Assembly (NCBI RefSeq): GCF_035961655.1
Contig: NZ_CP108393.1
Location: forward strand, 4,137,501 to 4,201,500
Direction of reading: 5' to 3'
DNA: 64,000 nt
From: Streptomyces sp. NBC_01317
GTDB lineage: Bacteria; Actinomycetota; Actinomycetes; Streptomycetales; Streptomycetaceae
Part shown: positions 9,126-18,141 of the stretch, one piece after another
Position numbering within the stretch: the first letter of the stretch is position 1
Layout of the letters: the number at the start of each line of letters is the position of its first letter
Notes under the pieces: model-generated
What the model saw: the letters and a program-made list of their open reading frames with translations, nothing else
What the model was told of the DNA's origin: nothing
Database searches by the model: none
Translations under genes and position numbers: made by a program

Positions 9126-9793
9126 CTGTCCTCACCCCGGACCAGCACCTTGACGCGGCTCACATGGCGGCGGATGCTCCGCGCGGCGCCCTCGGCGTCG
9201 CCGGACCTGATGGCGTCGAGGAGTTCGGCGTGCTCCTCGATGCTCTTGGCGACCCGCTCGGGATGGGCCTCCAGCACGGCCACACCCATCCGCAACTGCC
9301 GGTCCCTGAGCTGGTCGTAGAGCTTCGACAGGATCTCGTTGCCCGCGTGGCGCACGATCTCCGCGTGGAAGCAGCGGTCGGTGACGGCGAAGGCCGCGAG
9401 GTCGCCGATCCTGGCCTTCTCGCGCTGCTCCTCCAGCACCTCCTCCAGCCGGGCGATGAGCCGGGCGGAGGCCGGTACCGCTTTCCGTACGGCGAACTCC
9501 TCGACCAGCAGGCGCGTTTCGACGACGTCGGCGATCTCCTGCACGGAGACAGCGAGGACCAGCGCGCCCTTCTTGGGGTAGAGCTTGATCAGCCCCTCCA
9601 CCTCCAGCTTGAGCAGCGCTTCCCGGACGGGGGTACGGGACACCCCGACGGCCTCGGCGAGTTCGCCTTCGGTGAGGAGGGTGCCGCCCTCGTAGCGGCG
9701 GTCGAGGACGGCCTGCTTGAGGTGGCTGTAGACACGGTCGGCGGCGGGCGGCTGCTTGACGGGGGACTGGTCGACGGGGGCGGCGGAAGGCAT
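9122..9793 (-). CDS. GntR/FadR-family regulator with FCD domain
   Basis: About 223 residues. Residues 20-80 hold the winged HTH (LTEGELAEAVGVSRTPVREALLKLEVEGLIKL), and residues 90-215 form an all-helical FCD ligand domain with metal-binding His residues (FHAEIVRHAGN, HVSRV). The ATG at 9793 is preferred; an in-frame GTG lies two codons upstream. It is the first gene of an operon with the MFS transporter. The upstream sequence has two CAACAG hexamers 12 bp apart (about 9811-9829) that could be part of its operator. Confidence 0.9.
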   Translation of the reverse strand: MPSAAPVDQSPVKQPPAADRVYSHLKQAVLDRRYEGGTLLTEGELAEAVGVSRTPVREALLKLEVEGLIKLYPKKGALVLAVSVQEIADVVETRLLVEEFAVRKAVPASARLIARLEEVLEEQREKARIGDLAAFAVTDRCFHAEIVRHAGNEILSKLYDQLRDRQLRMGVAVLEAHPERVAKSIEEHAELLDAIRSGDAEGAARSIRRHVSRVKVLVRGEDR

Positions 9794-10032
9794 GCGCACA
9801 GCTTAGATACAACAGAGGTGCAACAGAACCTCCGTCCGCATGGCGGACCGCGCACGGCCCCGGCCCCGTCGCCGCCCCCACCCGCCGCGTTCCGCCGAAC
9901 ACCAAACATTCGCAAACTCGTGCGCCTCGTACATCCCTCGGGGATGCTCAGGAGTCACACATCTGGACCCCTCTTTCAGGAGGGCCCGCACACTTCGTTT
10001 TTCAACGCATTCGCGAACTCGGAGCGTTTCCT

Positions 10033-10965
10033 TTGATATCCACCCTCCCGGGCATACGCAAGGCCGCCGTGGTCGCTCTCAGCGCCGGTCTCCTGCTGGC
10101 CGCCTCTCCCCTGGCCTCCTCCGCGCAGGCCGCCACCAAACCGACGGTCGGCGGCAAGGGCGCCTTCCTGCTGAACAACTCGTCCAGCGCCACGGTCTTC
10201 AGCAAGGCCCCTGACACCAAGCGCCAGATGGCCAGCACCACGAAGATCATGACGGCCGCCGTGGTGCTCAGCACCAAGGGCGTCGACCTCAACAAGAAGG
10301 TCACCGTCAAGCAGGCGTACCGCGACTACGTGACGAAGGAGGGCGCGAGCACCGCCGACCTGAGGACCGGCGACAAGGTGACGGTCCGCCAGCTCCTGTA
10401 CGGGACGATGCTGCCCTCCGGCTGCGACGCGGCGTACGCGCTGGCCGACACGTACGGCACGGGAAGCACCGTCGCCGCCCGCAAGAAGTCGTTCATCTCG
10501 AAGATGAACGCGAAGGCCAAGTCGCTCGGCCTCAAGAACACCAAGTTCGACTCGTTCGACGGCATCTCGTCGGGCGGCAACAACTACACGACCCCGCGCG
10601 ACCTCGCGAAGATCGCGCAGTACGCGATGAAGAACAGCAACTTCCGCGCCGTCGTGAAGGCGACGAAGTACGTGGCCCCCGCGACGACGAGCACGGGCAA
10701 GAAGCGCACGTACACCTGGTACAACACCAACAAGCTCCTCGGCTCCTACAAGGGCGCCATCGGCATCAAGACGGGCACCGGCACCGCCGCGGGCCCCTGC
10801 CTGGTCTTCGCCGCCACCCGTGGCAGCAAGACGCTGGTGGGTGTGGTCCTGAACGGCTCGGACCGTTACGCGGACGCCGCGAAGCTGCTCGACTACGGCT
10901 TCGGCACGAAGACCGCCAAGACAATGAAGCTGCGTACGCTGCCGGCCTCCGCCCAGCAGGACTGA
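10033..10965 (+). CDS. dacA: D-alanyl-D-alanine carboxypeptidase (S11, DacA-like)
   Basis: A 310-residue secreted low-molecular-weight penicillin-binding protein that trims the terminal D-Ala of peptidoglycan stem peptides. A signal peptide (hydrophobic run, then SSAQAA) ends near residue 34. All three active-site motifs are present: SxxK as STTK (68-71), SxN in the form SGC (129-131), and KTG (near 247). Two Cys (131 and in AGPCLVF) might pair outside the cell. The start is TTG with GGAG 8 nt upstream. There is no C-terminal amphipathic PBP5 domain, giving a short form common in Streptomyces. Confidence 0.92.
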   Translation: MISTLPGIRKAAVVALSAGLLLAASPLASSAQAATKPTVGGKGAFLLNNSSSATVFSKAPDTKRQMASTTKIMTAAVVLSTKGVDLNKKVTVKQAYRDYVTKEGASTADLRTGDKVTVRQLLYGTMLPSGCDAAYALADTYGTGSTVAARKKSFISKMNAKAKSLGLKNTKFDSFDGISSGGNNYTTPRDLAKIAQYAMKNSNFRAVVKATKYVAPATTSTGKKRTYTWYNTNKLLGSYKGAIGIKTGTGTAAGPCLVFAATRGSKTLVGVVLNGSDRYADAAKLLDYGFGTKTAKTMKLRTLPASAQQD

Positions 10966-11076
10966 CCGCGCGGCACGGCTGATTGACTGGGGCGCCGATC
11001 CACTGATCGCGCACCGGTACGGGGGCGGGGCCACGGCGGTGGGCCCGCCCCCTCATGACGAAGAGGGATGACCGGA

Positions 11077-11694
11077 ATGTCGAACGTATCCATCGTGCGG
11101 GCGGACGAGGCCGACGCGGACGAGGTGACGTCGGTCCTCTCGGCCGGGTTCCACCAGGACCCCGTGAGCGGCTGGCTCTTCCCGGACGAGGCCGACCGCG
11201 TACGGCTGCACCCGGCGTTCTTCCGCCCCTTCGTGGAGCTGACGCTCGCCGAGGGCGCGATCTGGACGACCCCCGACCGCGCGGCCGTGGCGCTCTGGCT
11301 GCCGGTCGACGTCACGGCGCACGGCGACGAGCCGGACCTCAGGTCGCTGTACGAGCCCACGCTCGGCGCGTACCACGCGGAGCGGATCGGGGCGTTCGAC
11401 GCGCGCTCCTCGGCCAACCACCCGACCCACACGAACCACCAGTACCTGCCGTTCGTCGCCGTACGGCCGGAGCGGCTGGGCGAGGGGCTCGGTACGGCCC
11501 TGCTGACCGACCGCCTCGACGACCTCGACCGGCAGGGCGTGCCGTCGTACCTGGAGGCGAGCAACGAGCGCAGCGCGAAACTGTACGCGCGCCTGGGCTA
11601 CGCCCACTTGGACGTCACCACCGATCTGCCGGACGGGCCGACGCTGTACCCGATGTGGCGAGATCCGGCGCGATCCGGCGCGCTGAGAAGCTGA
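11077..11694 (+). CDS. GNAT family N-acetyltransferase
   Basis: About 205 residues with the GNAT acetyl-CoA fold: FVAVRPERLGEGLGTALL is the acetyl-CoA pyrophosphate-binding R/Q-x-x-G-x-G/A segment, followed by ASNERSAKLYARLGY. The ATG at 11077 has AAGAGGG 9 nt upstream; an ATG at 11068 abuts that site and is less likely. The acceptor is unknown. A perfect 14-bp stem terminator follows. Confidence 0.9.
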   Translation: MSNVSIVRADEADADEVTSVLSAGFHQDPVSGWLFPDEADRVRLHPAFFRPFVELTLAEGAIWTTPDRAAVALWLPVDVTAHGDEPDLRSLYEPTLGAYHAERIGAFDARSSANHPTHTNHQYLPFVAVRPERLGEGLGTALLTDRLDDLDRQGVPSYLEASNERSAKLYARLGYAHLDVTTDLPDGPTLYPMWRDPARSGALRS

Positions 11695-11723
11695 CGCGCC
11701 GACGAACCGAACGCATACGGACA

Positions 11724-11756
11724 GCGGGCCGCGGACGTCGAACGTCCGCGGCCCGC
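11724..11756. terminator. Bidirectional terminator hairpin
   Basis: A perfect 14-bp inverted repeat (GCGGGCCGCGGACG and its complement) around a 5-nt TCGAA loop sits between the rightward GNAT gene and the leftward E2 gene. Four further pairs form past a one-base bulge. There is no U-tract, as is usual for Streptomyces terminators. Confidence 0.88.
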
Positions 11757-11772
11757 CTGTGTTCCGGTGCCG

Positions 11773-13263
11773 TCAGGCCCAGGTGATCAGCCTCTTCGGC
11801 TGTTCCAGGATCGCGGCGATGTCCGCCAGGACCTTGGAGCCCAACTCGCCGTCGATCAGGCGGTGGTCGAAGGACAGCGCCAGGGTGGTCACCTGGCGGG
11901 CCTTGACCTTGCCCTTGTGCACCCAGGGCTGGAGCTTGATCGCGCCGACGGCGAGGATCGCCGACTCGCCCGGGTTGAGGATCGGCGTACCGGTGTCCAC
12001 GCCGAAGACCCCGACGTTGGTGATGGTCACGGTGCCGCCCTGCATCGCCACCGGCGTCGTCCGGCCCTCGCGGGCCGTGGACACCAGGTCGCCCAGCGCG
12101 GCGGCCAGTTGGGGCAGGGTCTTGTCGTGCGCGTCCTTGATGTTCGGGACGAGCAGACCGCGCGGGGTCGCGGCGGCGATGCCCAGGTTCACGTAGTGCT
12201 TGACCACGATCTCCTGGCGCGCCTCGTCCCAGGTCGCGTTCACCTCGGGGTGGCGCCTGATCGCGACCAGCAGGGCCTTGGCGATGAGGAGCAGCGGGTT
12301 GACCCGCACGCCCGCCATCTCCCTGTCGGCCTTCAGCTCCTCGACCAGCTTCATCGTGCGGGTCACGTCGACGGTGACGAACTCCGTGACGTGCGGCGCG
12401 GTGAACGCGCTGCCCACCATCGCCGCCGCCGTGGCCTTCCGTACCCCCTTGACGGGGATACGGGTCTCCCGCGCGCCGGCCGCCGGGACGGGGGGCGCCA
12501 CAGGAGCGGTCGCGGGTACGGGGGCGGGCGCCTGGACGGGCTCGGCCGGCGCGGTCGCCGCGTGGACGTCCTCGCGGGTGATCACCCCGTCCGGGCCGGT
12601 CGGGGTGATCGTCGCCAGGTCCACGCCGAGGTCCTTGGCGAGCTTGCGCACGGGCGGCTTGGCCAGCGGCCGGGTCCGCGCGGGCTCCTGGACCGGTACG
12701 GCCGGTGCGGTCGCGTATCCGTTCATCTCCGCCTGTACGGCGGCTGCCGCCGCCCCCTGCTCGGGGACGGACGCGGCGGGGCCCCTGCGGGCGCGGCGCT
12801 TGGTGGACGCCTCGGCGACGCCGTACCCGACGAGGACGGGCGTACGACCGGCGGAGGCGGCCGTACCGGTCCCGGCGGAACCGGAACCGGAACCGGAACC
12901 GGAAGAGGAAGAGGACGAGGACGAGGCACCCGAGCCCCCGTCAGAAGCGGGCGCCGGAGCCTCCGGAGCCGGCGGGGCCACCGGCTCCGCCCCCCCGCTC
13001 CCCGGCGCCACGTCCACCGTGATGATGGACTCCCCGACGTCGACGGTCGTGCCCTCGGCGAAGCGCAGCTCGTGCACCACCCCGTCGTACGGGATGGGCA
13101 GTTCGACCGCCGCCTTCGCGGTCTCGACCTCGCACACCACCTGGCCGTCGGTGACGACGTCACCGGGCTGTACGTACCACTTGAGGATCTCGGCCTCGGT
13201 GAGTCCCTCGCCCACGTCGGGCATCTTGAACTCGCGATAGCGCGTGGACGTGTCAGCAGTCAT
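11773..13263 (-). CDS. Dihydrolipoamide acyltransferase E2 of oxo-acid dehydrogenase complex (copy 1)
   Basis: A 496-residue E2 core protein. Residues 10-85 are a lipoyl domain with the modified Lys in ETAKA; a long Ala/Pro/Ser/Glu linker follows; a peripheral subunit-binding domain lies near 200-240 (PPVRKLAKDLGVDL); the C-terminal 230 residues are the acyltransferase with the catalytic HxxxDG as FDHRLIDG. It transfers the acyl group from E1 to CoA, and in this operon most likely serves branched-chain 2-oxo acids, giving branched acyl-CoA for fatty-acid and polyketide priming. ATG at 13263; last gene of E1alpha-E1beta-E2. Confidence 0.93.
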   Translation of the reverse strand: MTADTSTRYREFKMPDVGEGLTEAEILKWYVQPGDVVTDGQVVCEVETAKAAVELPIPYDGVVHELRFAEGTTVDVGESIITVDVAPGSGGAEPVAPPAPEAPAPASDGGSGASSSSSSSSGSGSGSGSAGTGTAASAGRTPVLVGYGVAEASTKRRARRGPAASVPEQGAAAAAVQAEMNGYATAPAVPVQEPARTRPLAKPPVRKLAKDLGVDLATITPTGPDGVITREDVHAATAPAEPVQAPAPVPATAPVAPPVPAAGARETRIPVKGVRKATAAAMVGSAFTAPHVTEFVTVDVTRTMKLVEELKADREMAGVRVNPLLLIAKALLVAIRRHPEVNATWDEARQEIVVKHYVNLGIAAATPRGLLVPNIKDAHDKTLPQLAAALGDLVSTAREGRTTPVAMQGGTVTITNVGVFGVDTGTPILNPGESAILAVGAIKLQPWVHKGKVKARQVTTLALSFDHRLIDGELGSKVLADIAAILEQPKRLITWA

Positions 13264-13277
13264 GGTCACGGCACTCC

Positions 13278-14258
13278 TCAGTACGCGAGCGAGCGGTCGA
13301 CGGCGTCGAGCACCCGGTCCAGGCCCGGGAGGTACTCGTCCTCCAGGCGGGCCGGCGGATACGGCGCGTGGAAGCCGCCGACGCGCAGCACCGGGGCCTC
13401 CAGCTGGTAGAAACACCGCTCCGTGATCCGAGCGGCGATCTCCGCGCCCGAGCCGTAGAACACCGGCGCCTCGTGCACGACCACCAGCCGGCCGGTCTTC
13501 TCCACCGACGTCTGGACGGTGTCGAAGTCGATCGGGGAGATCGACCGCAGGTCCAGGACCTCCAGCGACTTGCCCTCCTCGGCCGCCGCCGCGGCGGCCT
13601 CCAGGCAGACCTTCACCATCGGGCCGTACGCCGCCAGGGTGAGGTCGGAGCCGCTGAGCGCGACCCGCGCCTTGTGCAGCGGGCCCGGGATGGCCTCGGG
13701 GTCGACCTCGCTCTTGTCCCAGTAGCGCCGCTTCGGCTCGAAGAAGATCACCGGGTCGTCGCTGAGGATGGCCTGCTGCATCATCCAGTACGCGTCCGAC
13801 GACGTCGACGGCGAGACGATCTTCAACCCGGCGACGTGCGCGAAGAGCGCCTCGGGGGACTCCGAGTGGTGCTCGACCGCGCCGATGCCACCCCCGTACG
13901 GGATGCGGATCACGACGGGCATCTTGATCTTGCCGAGCGCGCGGGCGTGCATCTTCGCGAGCTGCGTGACGATCTGGTCGTACGCGGGGAAGACGAATCC
14001 GTCGAACTGGATCTCGACGACCGGGCGGTAGCCGCGCAGCGCGAGGCCGATCGCCGTGCCGACGATGCCCGACTCGGCGAGCGGGGTGTCGATGACCCGG
14101 CCCTCGCCGAAGTCCTTCTGGAGCCCGTCCGTCACCCGGAAGACCCCGCCGAGCTTTCCGACGTCCTCGCCCATGATCAGGACCTTGGGATCGGTCTCCA
14201 GGGCCTTGCGCAGCGATTCGTTGATCGCCTTCGCGAGAGGAAGCTTCTGTACGGCCAT
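13278..14258 (-). CDS. 2-oxo-acid dehydrogenase E1 beta subunit (copy 1)
   Basis: About 326 residues, transketolase pyrimidine-binding plus C-terminal domains (MGEDVGKLGGVFRVTDGL; RIPYGGGIGAVEHHSESPEA). With E1alpha it forms the thiamine-diphosphate heterotetramer that decarboxylates the oxo acid. The conserved GGIGAVEHHS segment matches branched-chain and pyruvate E1beta alike, so specificity is inferred from the Streptomyces context. ATG at 14258 lies 2 bp after the E1alpha stop; an in-frame GTG at 14264 would overlap it by 4. Confidence 0.93.
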   Translation of the reverse strand: MAVQKLPLAKAINESLRKALETDPKVLIMGEDVGKLGGVFRVTDGLQKDFGEGRVIDTPLAESGIVGTAIGLALRGYRPVVEIQFDGFVFPAYDQIVTQLAKMHARALGKIKMPVVIRIPYGGGIGAVEHHSESPEALFAHVAGLKIVSPSTSSDAYWMMQQAILSDDPVIFFEPKRRYWDKSEVDPEAIPGPLHKARVALSGSDLTLAAYGPMVKVCLEAAAAAAEEGKSLEVLDLRSISPIDFDTVQTSVEKTGRLVVVHEAPVFYGSGAEIAARITERCFYQLEAPVLRVGGFHAPYPPARLEDEYLPGLDRVLDAVDRSLAY

Positions 14259-14260
14259 GA

Positions 14261-15439
14261 TCACTTACCCCCCTCGGCGGAGTCGGCTGAATCGGCGAAC
14301 GACGCCTGGTACGCGGCGAACTGCGCGCGCTCCTCGTCCACGAGCGCGCTCCCGTCCGCGTACACATGGTCGAAGATCGCCAGACGGTCGGGGTCCGGCA
14401 TGGCCCGTACGGCCTCACGCACCCGCTTGCCGAGCGCCTCGCTCTCCTCCTCCAGACCGGTGAAGTACGCCTCGTCGGCGTGCCCCTCCCGCTCCAGGAG
14501 GCGGCGCAGCCGCAGGATCGGGTCCTTGGCCCGCCAGGACTCCGTCTCCTCGTCGGCGCGGTACTTGGTCGGGTCGTCGGACGTGGTGTGGGCGCCCATC
14601 CGGTACGTGAACGCCTCGACCAGCATCGGCCCCTCGCCCCGGCGCGCCCGCTCCAGCGCGGAGCGGGTCACCGCCAGACAGGCCAGGACGTCGTTGCCGT
14701 CGACCCGGACGCCGGGGAAGCCGTACCCCTGCGCGCGCTGGTAGAGCGGCACCCGCATCTGCTTCTCGGTGGGCTCGGAGATCGCCCACTGGTTGTTCTG
14801 GCAGAAGAAGACGACCGGGGCGTTGTAGACCGCGGCGAAGGTGAACGACTCCGCGACGTCGCCCTGGCTGGAGGCGCCGTCGCCGAAGTAGGCGATCACG
14901 GCGCTGTCGGCGCCGTCCTTCGCCACCCCCATGGCGTAACCGACGGCGTGCAGGGTCTGCGAGCCGATGACGATCGTGTACAGGTGGAAGTTGTTGGTGC
15001 CCGGGTCCCAGCCACCGTGGTTCACGCCGCGGAACATGCCGAGCAGGTTGGTCGGGTCGACTCCCCGGACCCAGGCCACCCCGTGCTCACGGTAGGTGGG
15101 GAAGACGTAGTCGTCGTCGTGCAGGGCGCGGCCCGAGCCGATCTGGGCGGCCTCCTGCCCCAGCAGCGACGCCCACAGCCCGAGCTCTCCCTGGCGCTGG
15201 AGCGAGGTGGCCTCGGCGTCGAAGCGCCGGGTCAGCACCATGTCCCGGTACAGGCCCCGCAGCTCCTCGGGGGTCAGGTCGATCTCGTATTCCGGGTGCT
15301 CCACGCGCTCACCCTCAGGGGTGAGCAGCTGTACGAGCTGGGGCTCGGAACTCTGCTGCTGCGGCGTCCTCCTGGCGCTGGTGCGCTTGGTGCCGCTACT
15401 GCGTCGCGGTTTGCGCGGGGCAGTGCTCTCCACGGTCAC
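14261..15439 (-). CDS. 2-oxo-acid dehydrogenase E1 alpha subunit (copy 1)
   Basis: A 392-residue E1alpha. The thiamine-diphosphate motif begins GDG ([12 protein letters not shown], near 180) and ends with NN ([10 protein letters not shown]), about 30 residues apart as in the family. A phosphorylation-loop-like stretch ([16 protein letters not shown]) is near 285. The GTG at 15439 has a GGAGGA site 8 nt upstream, so the open frame reaching back to 15676 is not coding. First gene of the operon; divergent from a NarL-type response regulator. Branched-chain substrate preference is inference. Confidence 0.93.
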   Translation of the reverse strand: MTVESTAPRKPRRSSGTKRTSARRTPQQQSSEPQLVQLLTPEGERVEHPEYEIDLTPEELRGLYRDMVLTRRFDAEATSLQRQGELGLWASLLGQEAAQIGSGRALHDDDYVFPTYREHGVAWVRGVDPTNLLGMFRGVNHGGWDPGTNNFHLYTIVIGSQTLHAVGYAMGVAKDGADSAVIAYFGDGASSQGDVAESFTFAAVYNAPVVFFCQNNQWAISEPTEKQMRVPLYQRAQGYGFPGVRVDGNDVLACLAVTRSALERARRGEGPMLVEAFTYRMGAHTTSDDPTKYRADEETESWRAKDPILRLRRLLEREGHADEAYFTGLEEESEALGKRVREAVRAMPDPDRLAIFDHVYADGSALVDEERAQFAAYQASFADSADSAEGGK

Positions 15440-15761
15440 GTGCGTGCTCCTCCGTCTGTCCGGCCCCCGGGATCCGCCGGGAACCAGTGCGGCTCGCCGC
15501 TTCCGTCCGTCCGCACAGGGTGGGTGCGGTCCGGCCGGGATCGGCGTGACAAGTTGCCCCGGCGAGCGCCCTGTCAGAGGCACGTTACCCAGTGGGCGGC
15601 ATTCCCGCGAAACCCCTTGTGACCTGCGATTTTGCTCGGATATCCAAGTAAATCGAGGGAAGTCGGAAACACCCACTGGTCACAGCCTTGCAGGCCGCCG
15701 GAACAACGGCACGTTATCCCGGCGGATCCGTGCCAGGGAAGGGCAGGCGGAGGGTGAGTGT
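15440..15761. other. 322-bp divergent intergenic region (E1alpha / response regulator)
   Basis: No gene. It must hold promoters for the leftward dehydrogenase operon and the rightward response regulator. A 10-bp element GGCACGTTA(C/T)CC occurs twice, near 15578 and 15708, about 130 bp apart, in the same orientation. A TTGTGA hexamer near 15618 with GATATC 16 nt downstream is a possible rightward promoter, but its match is poor. Confidence 0.5.
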
Positions 15762-16436
15762 GTGAGACTGATTTATGTGGGTGAAGATGGAAAAATCTCA
15801 GTATTCCTGGTCGATGACCACGAAGTCGTGCGCCGCGGTGTCCACGAGTTGCTCTCCGTGGAGCCGGACATCGAGGTGGTCGGCGAGGCGGGCACGGCCG
15901 CCGACGCGATGGCGAGGATCCCCGCCACGCGTCCGGACGTGGCGGTGCTCGACGTACGGCTGCCGGACGGCAGCGGGGTCGAGGTCTGCCGCGAGATCCG
16001 CTCGCGCGACGAGGGCATCAAGTGCCTGATGCTGACGTCGTTCTCGGACGACGAGGCGCTGTTCGACGCCATCATGGCCGGGGCCTCGGGCTATGTGCTC
16101 AAGGCGATCCGGGGCAACGAACTGCTGAGCGCCGTACGGGACGTGGCGGCGGGACGCTCGCTGCTCGACCCGGTGGCGACGGCCCGGGTGCTCCAGCGCC
16201 TGCGGGACGGCAGCGGCCCCAAGCCGGACGACAAACTGTCCGGGCTGACGGACCAGGAGCGCAGGATCCTCGACCTGATCGGCGAGGGCATGACGAACCG
16301 CGCCATCGGCGAGCAGCTGCACCTCGCCGAGAAGACGATCAAGAACTATGTGTCCAGCCTGCTGTCCAAGCTCGGCATGGAACGGCGCTCGCAGGCCGCG
16401 GCGTACGTGGCACGCCTCCAGGCCGAAAGGCACTGA
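15762..16436 (+). CDS. NarL/DevR-type response regulator
   Basis: A 224-residue two-domain regulator. The receiver domain (residues 15-130) has the acidic pair DD in [12 protein letters not shown], the phospho-acceptor Asp in [11 protein letters not shown], Thr/Ser in LMLTSFSDD and Lys in [10 protein letters not shown] LuxR-type HTH lies at 155-215 ([22 protein letters not shown]). Start GTG 15762 has GGAGGG 8 nt upstream; an in-frame GTG at 15777 lacks one. No histidine kinase is adjacent, so it is an orphan here. It resembles DevR/DosR more than other families. Confidence 0.92.
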   Translation: MRLIYVGEDGKISVFLVDDHEVVRRGVHELLSVEPDIEVVGEAGTAADAMARIPATRPDVAVLDVRLPDGSGVEVCREIRSRDEGIKCLMLTSFSDDEALFDAIMAGASGYVLKAIRGNELLSAVRDVAAGRSLLDPVATARVLQRLRDGSGPKPDDKLSGLTDQERRILDLIGEGMTNRAIGEQLHLAEKTIKNYVSSLLSKLGMERRSQAAAYVARLQAERH

Positions 16437-16547
16437 TCCGCCCCGATTCCGCCCGGTGCGAGCAGGCCCTTTCGGGACCAACGTCCCGCGGCATCGGGGG
16501 CTGCCTCCCCTGGTGAGGGCGGTGCGCGGTGACGGAGAGTGGAGGGC

Positions 16548-16970
16548 ATGCCCACCACGACCCAGGAACTCCGCGCACTGGAGCTGCTCACCCTCGTCTC
16601 GTACGGACGGGTGTCGACGACGATGCGGGCGATGCCGTTCGTCGCGCCGGCGCGCCACGTCGTGGCGGACGGGGACGTGCTGCTGCGGATGCACGCCGGC
16701 CACGGCTACCACCGGGCCTGTGCGGGCGGGGTGGTGGCGTTCGGCGCGGACAACTTCAACGTGGAGGGTTCCGACCTCTGGTCGGTGCAGCTCACGGGAA
16801 CCGCACAGATCATCGAACCGACCCCCGGGGAGCTGGAGCTGTTCGGTCCGGTCCCGTCCCTGATCGACGGCGAACCCTACGAACCGGCGTATATGCGACT
16901 GACGCCGCAGTTCTTCTCCGTACACACGCTCGACTACTCCGCAGGGCGACAGACCCGGCACGCAGTGTGA
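16548..16970 (+). CDS. Pyridoxamine 5'-phosphate oxidase-fold (flavin-binding) protein
   Basis: About 140 residues forming the split beta-barrel of PNPOx-like proteins: LLTLVSYGRVSTTMRAMPFVAPARHVV at the start, then GGVVAFGADNFNVEGSDLWSVQLTGTAQ. Such small single-domain members often bind FMN, F420 or haem in actinobacteria. ATG at 16548 is chosen; an in-frame GTG at 16539 adds three residues. Length is typical. Substrate unknown. Confidence 0.8.
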   Translation: MPTTTQELRALELLTLVSYGRVSTTMRAMPFVAPARHVVADGDVLLRMHAGHGYHRACAGGVVAFGADNFNVEGSDLWSVQLTGTAQIIEPTPGELELFGPVPSLIDGEPYEPAYMRLTPQFFSVHTLDYSAGRQTRHAV

Positions 16971-16985
16971 TCTAACATCTGACAT

Positions 16986-18083
16986 GTGCTGCGCTCATAT
17001 GCAATGGCTGTGCCCGCCGCGATCTCGGCGATCCCCTCCATCACGTTCGTCCCACCCGCCCCTCAGCCCACCCCTCACTCGCGTCCGCCCGTCGGAGCGC
17101 TGCTCCGCCGCTACCACGGCGCGGGCGAGCCGCTCTCCTGCGAACCCGTCGCCCAGGGGCTGCTGAACCGCGGCTACCGGCTGGCGACCACCCGGGGCTC
17201 CTACTTCCTCAAGCACCACCTGGACGGCGACCACGAGGCCGTCGCCCGCCAGCATCGCGCCACCCGGCGATTACCGGGCCTCGGCGTGCCGGTGGCCGAG
17301 GCCGTCGCGAACACCGCGGGCGAGACCGTCACCGTCATCGACGGCCACTGCTTCGCCCTCCACCCCTGGATCGAGGGGCGCCACCGCGACGGCGCCCAGC
17401 TGACCCGCGCCGGATCGGAGCGCCTCGGCGCCCTCCTCGGGCTCGTCCACACCGGCCTGGAGCAGGTGATGGAGGCGGACCCGGTGGCCCTCACCCACGC
17501 CCTCACGTACGACAGCCAGGACCCCGCCTCGACCTTCGCCCTCATCGACGAACTCCTCGCCCTGGCACAGCACCACGCCCCCCGCAACGCCTTCGACGAA
17601 CTGGCCGAGCACCGCCTGACCGAGCGGCGGACCCTGCTCGAACGGCACGCCCACCGCCGCCCGCCCCCGGGCGCGGAACCGGCCACGGGATGGGTGCACG
17701 GCGACTTCCACCCGCTGAACCTGATCTACCGGGGCGCCGAGCCGGCCGCGATCGTGGACTGGGACCGGCTGGGCGTGCAGCCGCGCGCCGAGGAGGCCGT
17801 ACGGGCGGCGGCGATCTTCTTCGTCCGGCCGACCGGTGAGCTGGACCTGACGAAGGTACGGGCCTACGCGCGCGGCTACCGGCGGGCGGCCGGCGCGGGC
17901 TCCGCCGAACTCGCCGCCGCCGTGCACCGGGTGTGGTGGGAGCGGCTCAACGACTTCTGGATACTCCGGTGGCGGTACCAGCTGGACGACCGCAGGGCCG
18001 ACCCGCAGTTCGCCGCGGTGTCGGCCCTGGCGGTGTGGTGGACGAGGGAGTACGAGGCGGTGCGTGAGGCGTTCGCGGGGTGA
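16986..18083 (+). CDS. Phosphotransferase (APH) family protein
   Basis: Up to 365 residues with the APH kinase fold: GYFLKHH-like ATP-lobe Lys (GSYFLKHHLDGDHE), catalytic loop HGDFHPLNL and metal-binding VDWDRLG near 250. It belongs to the group of homoserine-kinase-like and unknown-substrate phosphotransferases in Streptomyces. GTG 16986 and ATG 17004 are both possible; neither has a ribosome site, and a TAACAT -10-like element at 16973 lies only 7 bp before the GTG, so a leaderless mRNA is possible. Converges on a Ser/Thr kinase gene. Confidence 0.85.
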   Translation: MLRSYAMAVPAAISAIPSITFVPPAPQPTPHSRPPVGALLRRYHGAGEPLSCEPVAQGLLNRGYRLATTRGSYFLKHHLDGDHEAVARQHRATRRLPGLGVPVAEAVANTAGETVTVIDGHCFALHPWIEGRHRDGAQLTRAGSERLGALLGLVHTGLEQVMEADPVALTHALTYDSQDPASTFALIDELLALAQHHAPRNAFDELAEHRLTERRTLLERHAHRRPPPGAEPATGWVHGDFHPLNLIYRGAEPAAIVDWDRLGVQPRAEEAVRAAAIFFVRPTGELDLTKVRAYARGYRRAAGAGSAELAAAVHRVWWERLNDFWILRWRYQLDDRRADPQFAAVSALAVWWTREYEAVREAFAG

Positions 18084-18141
18084 CGCGAAAGCGCGGTGAA
18101 CGCGCGGTGGTGCGAACGCCTCACGCGGCGCGGGTGCGGGG

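Noticed and set aside
15207..15761. N-terminal extension of the response regulator to 15207
   Set aside because: The added residues show no receiver-domain similarity and the GTG at 15762 has a good ribosome site.
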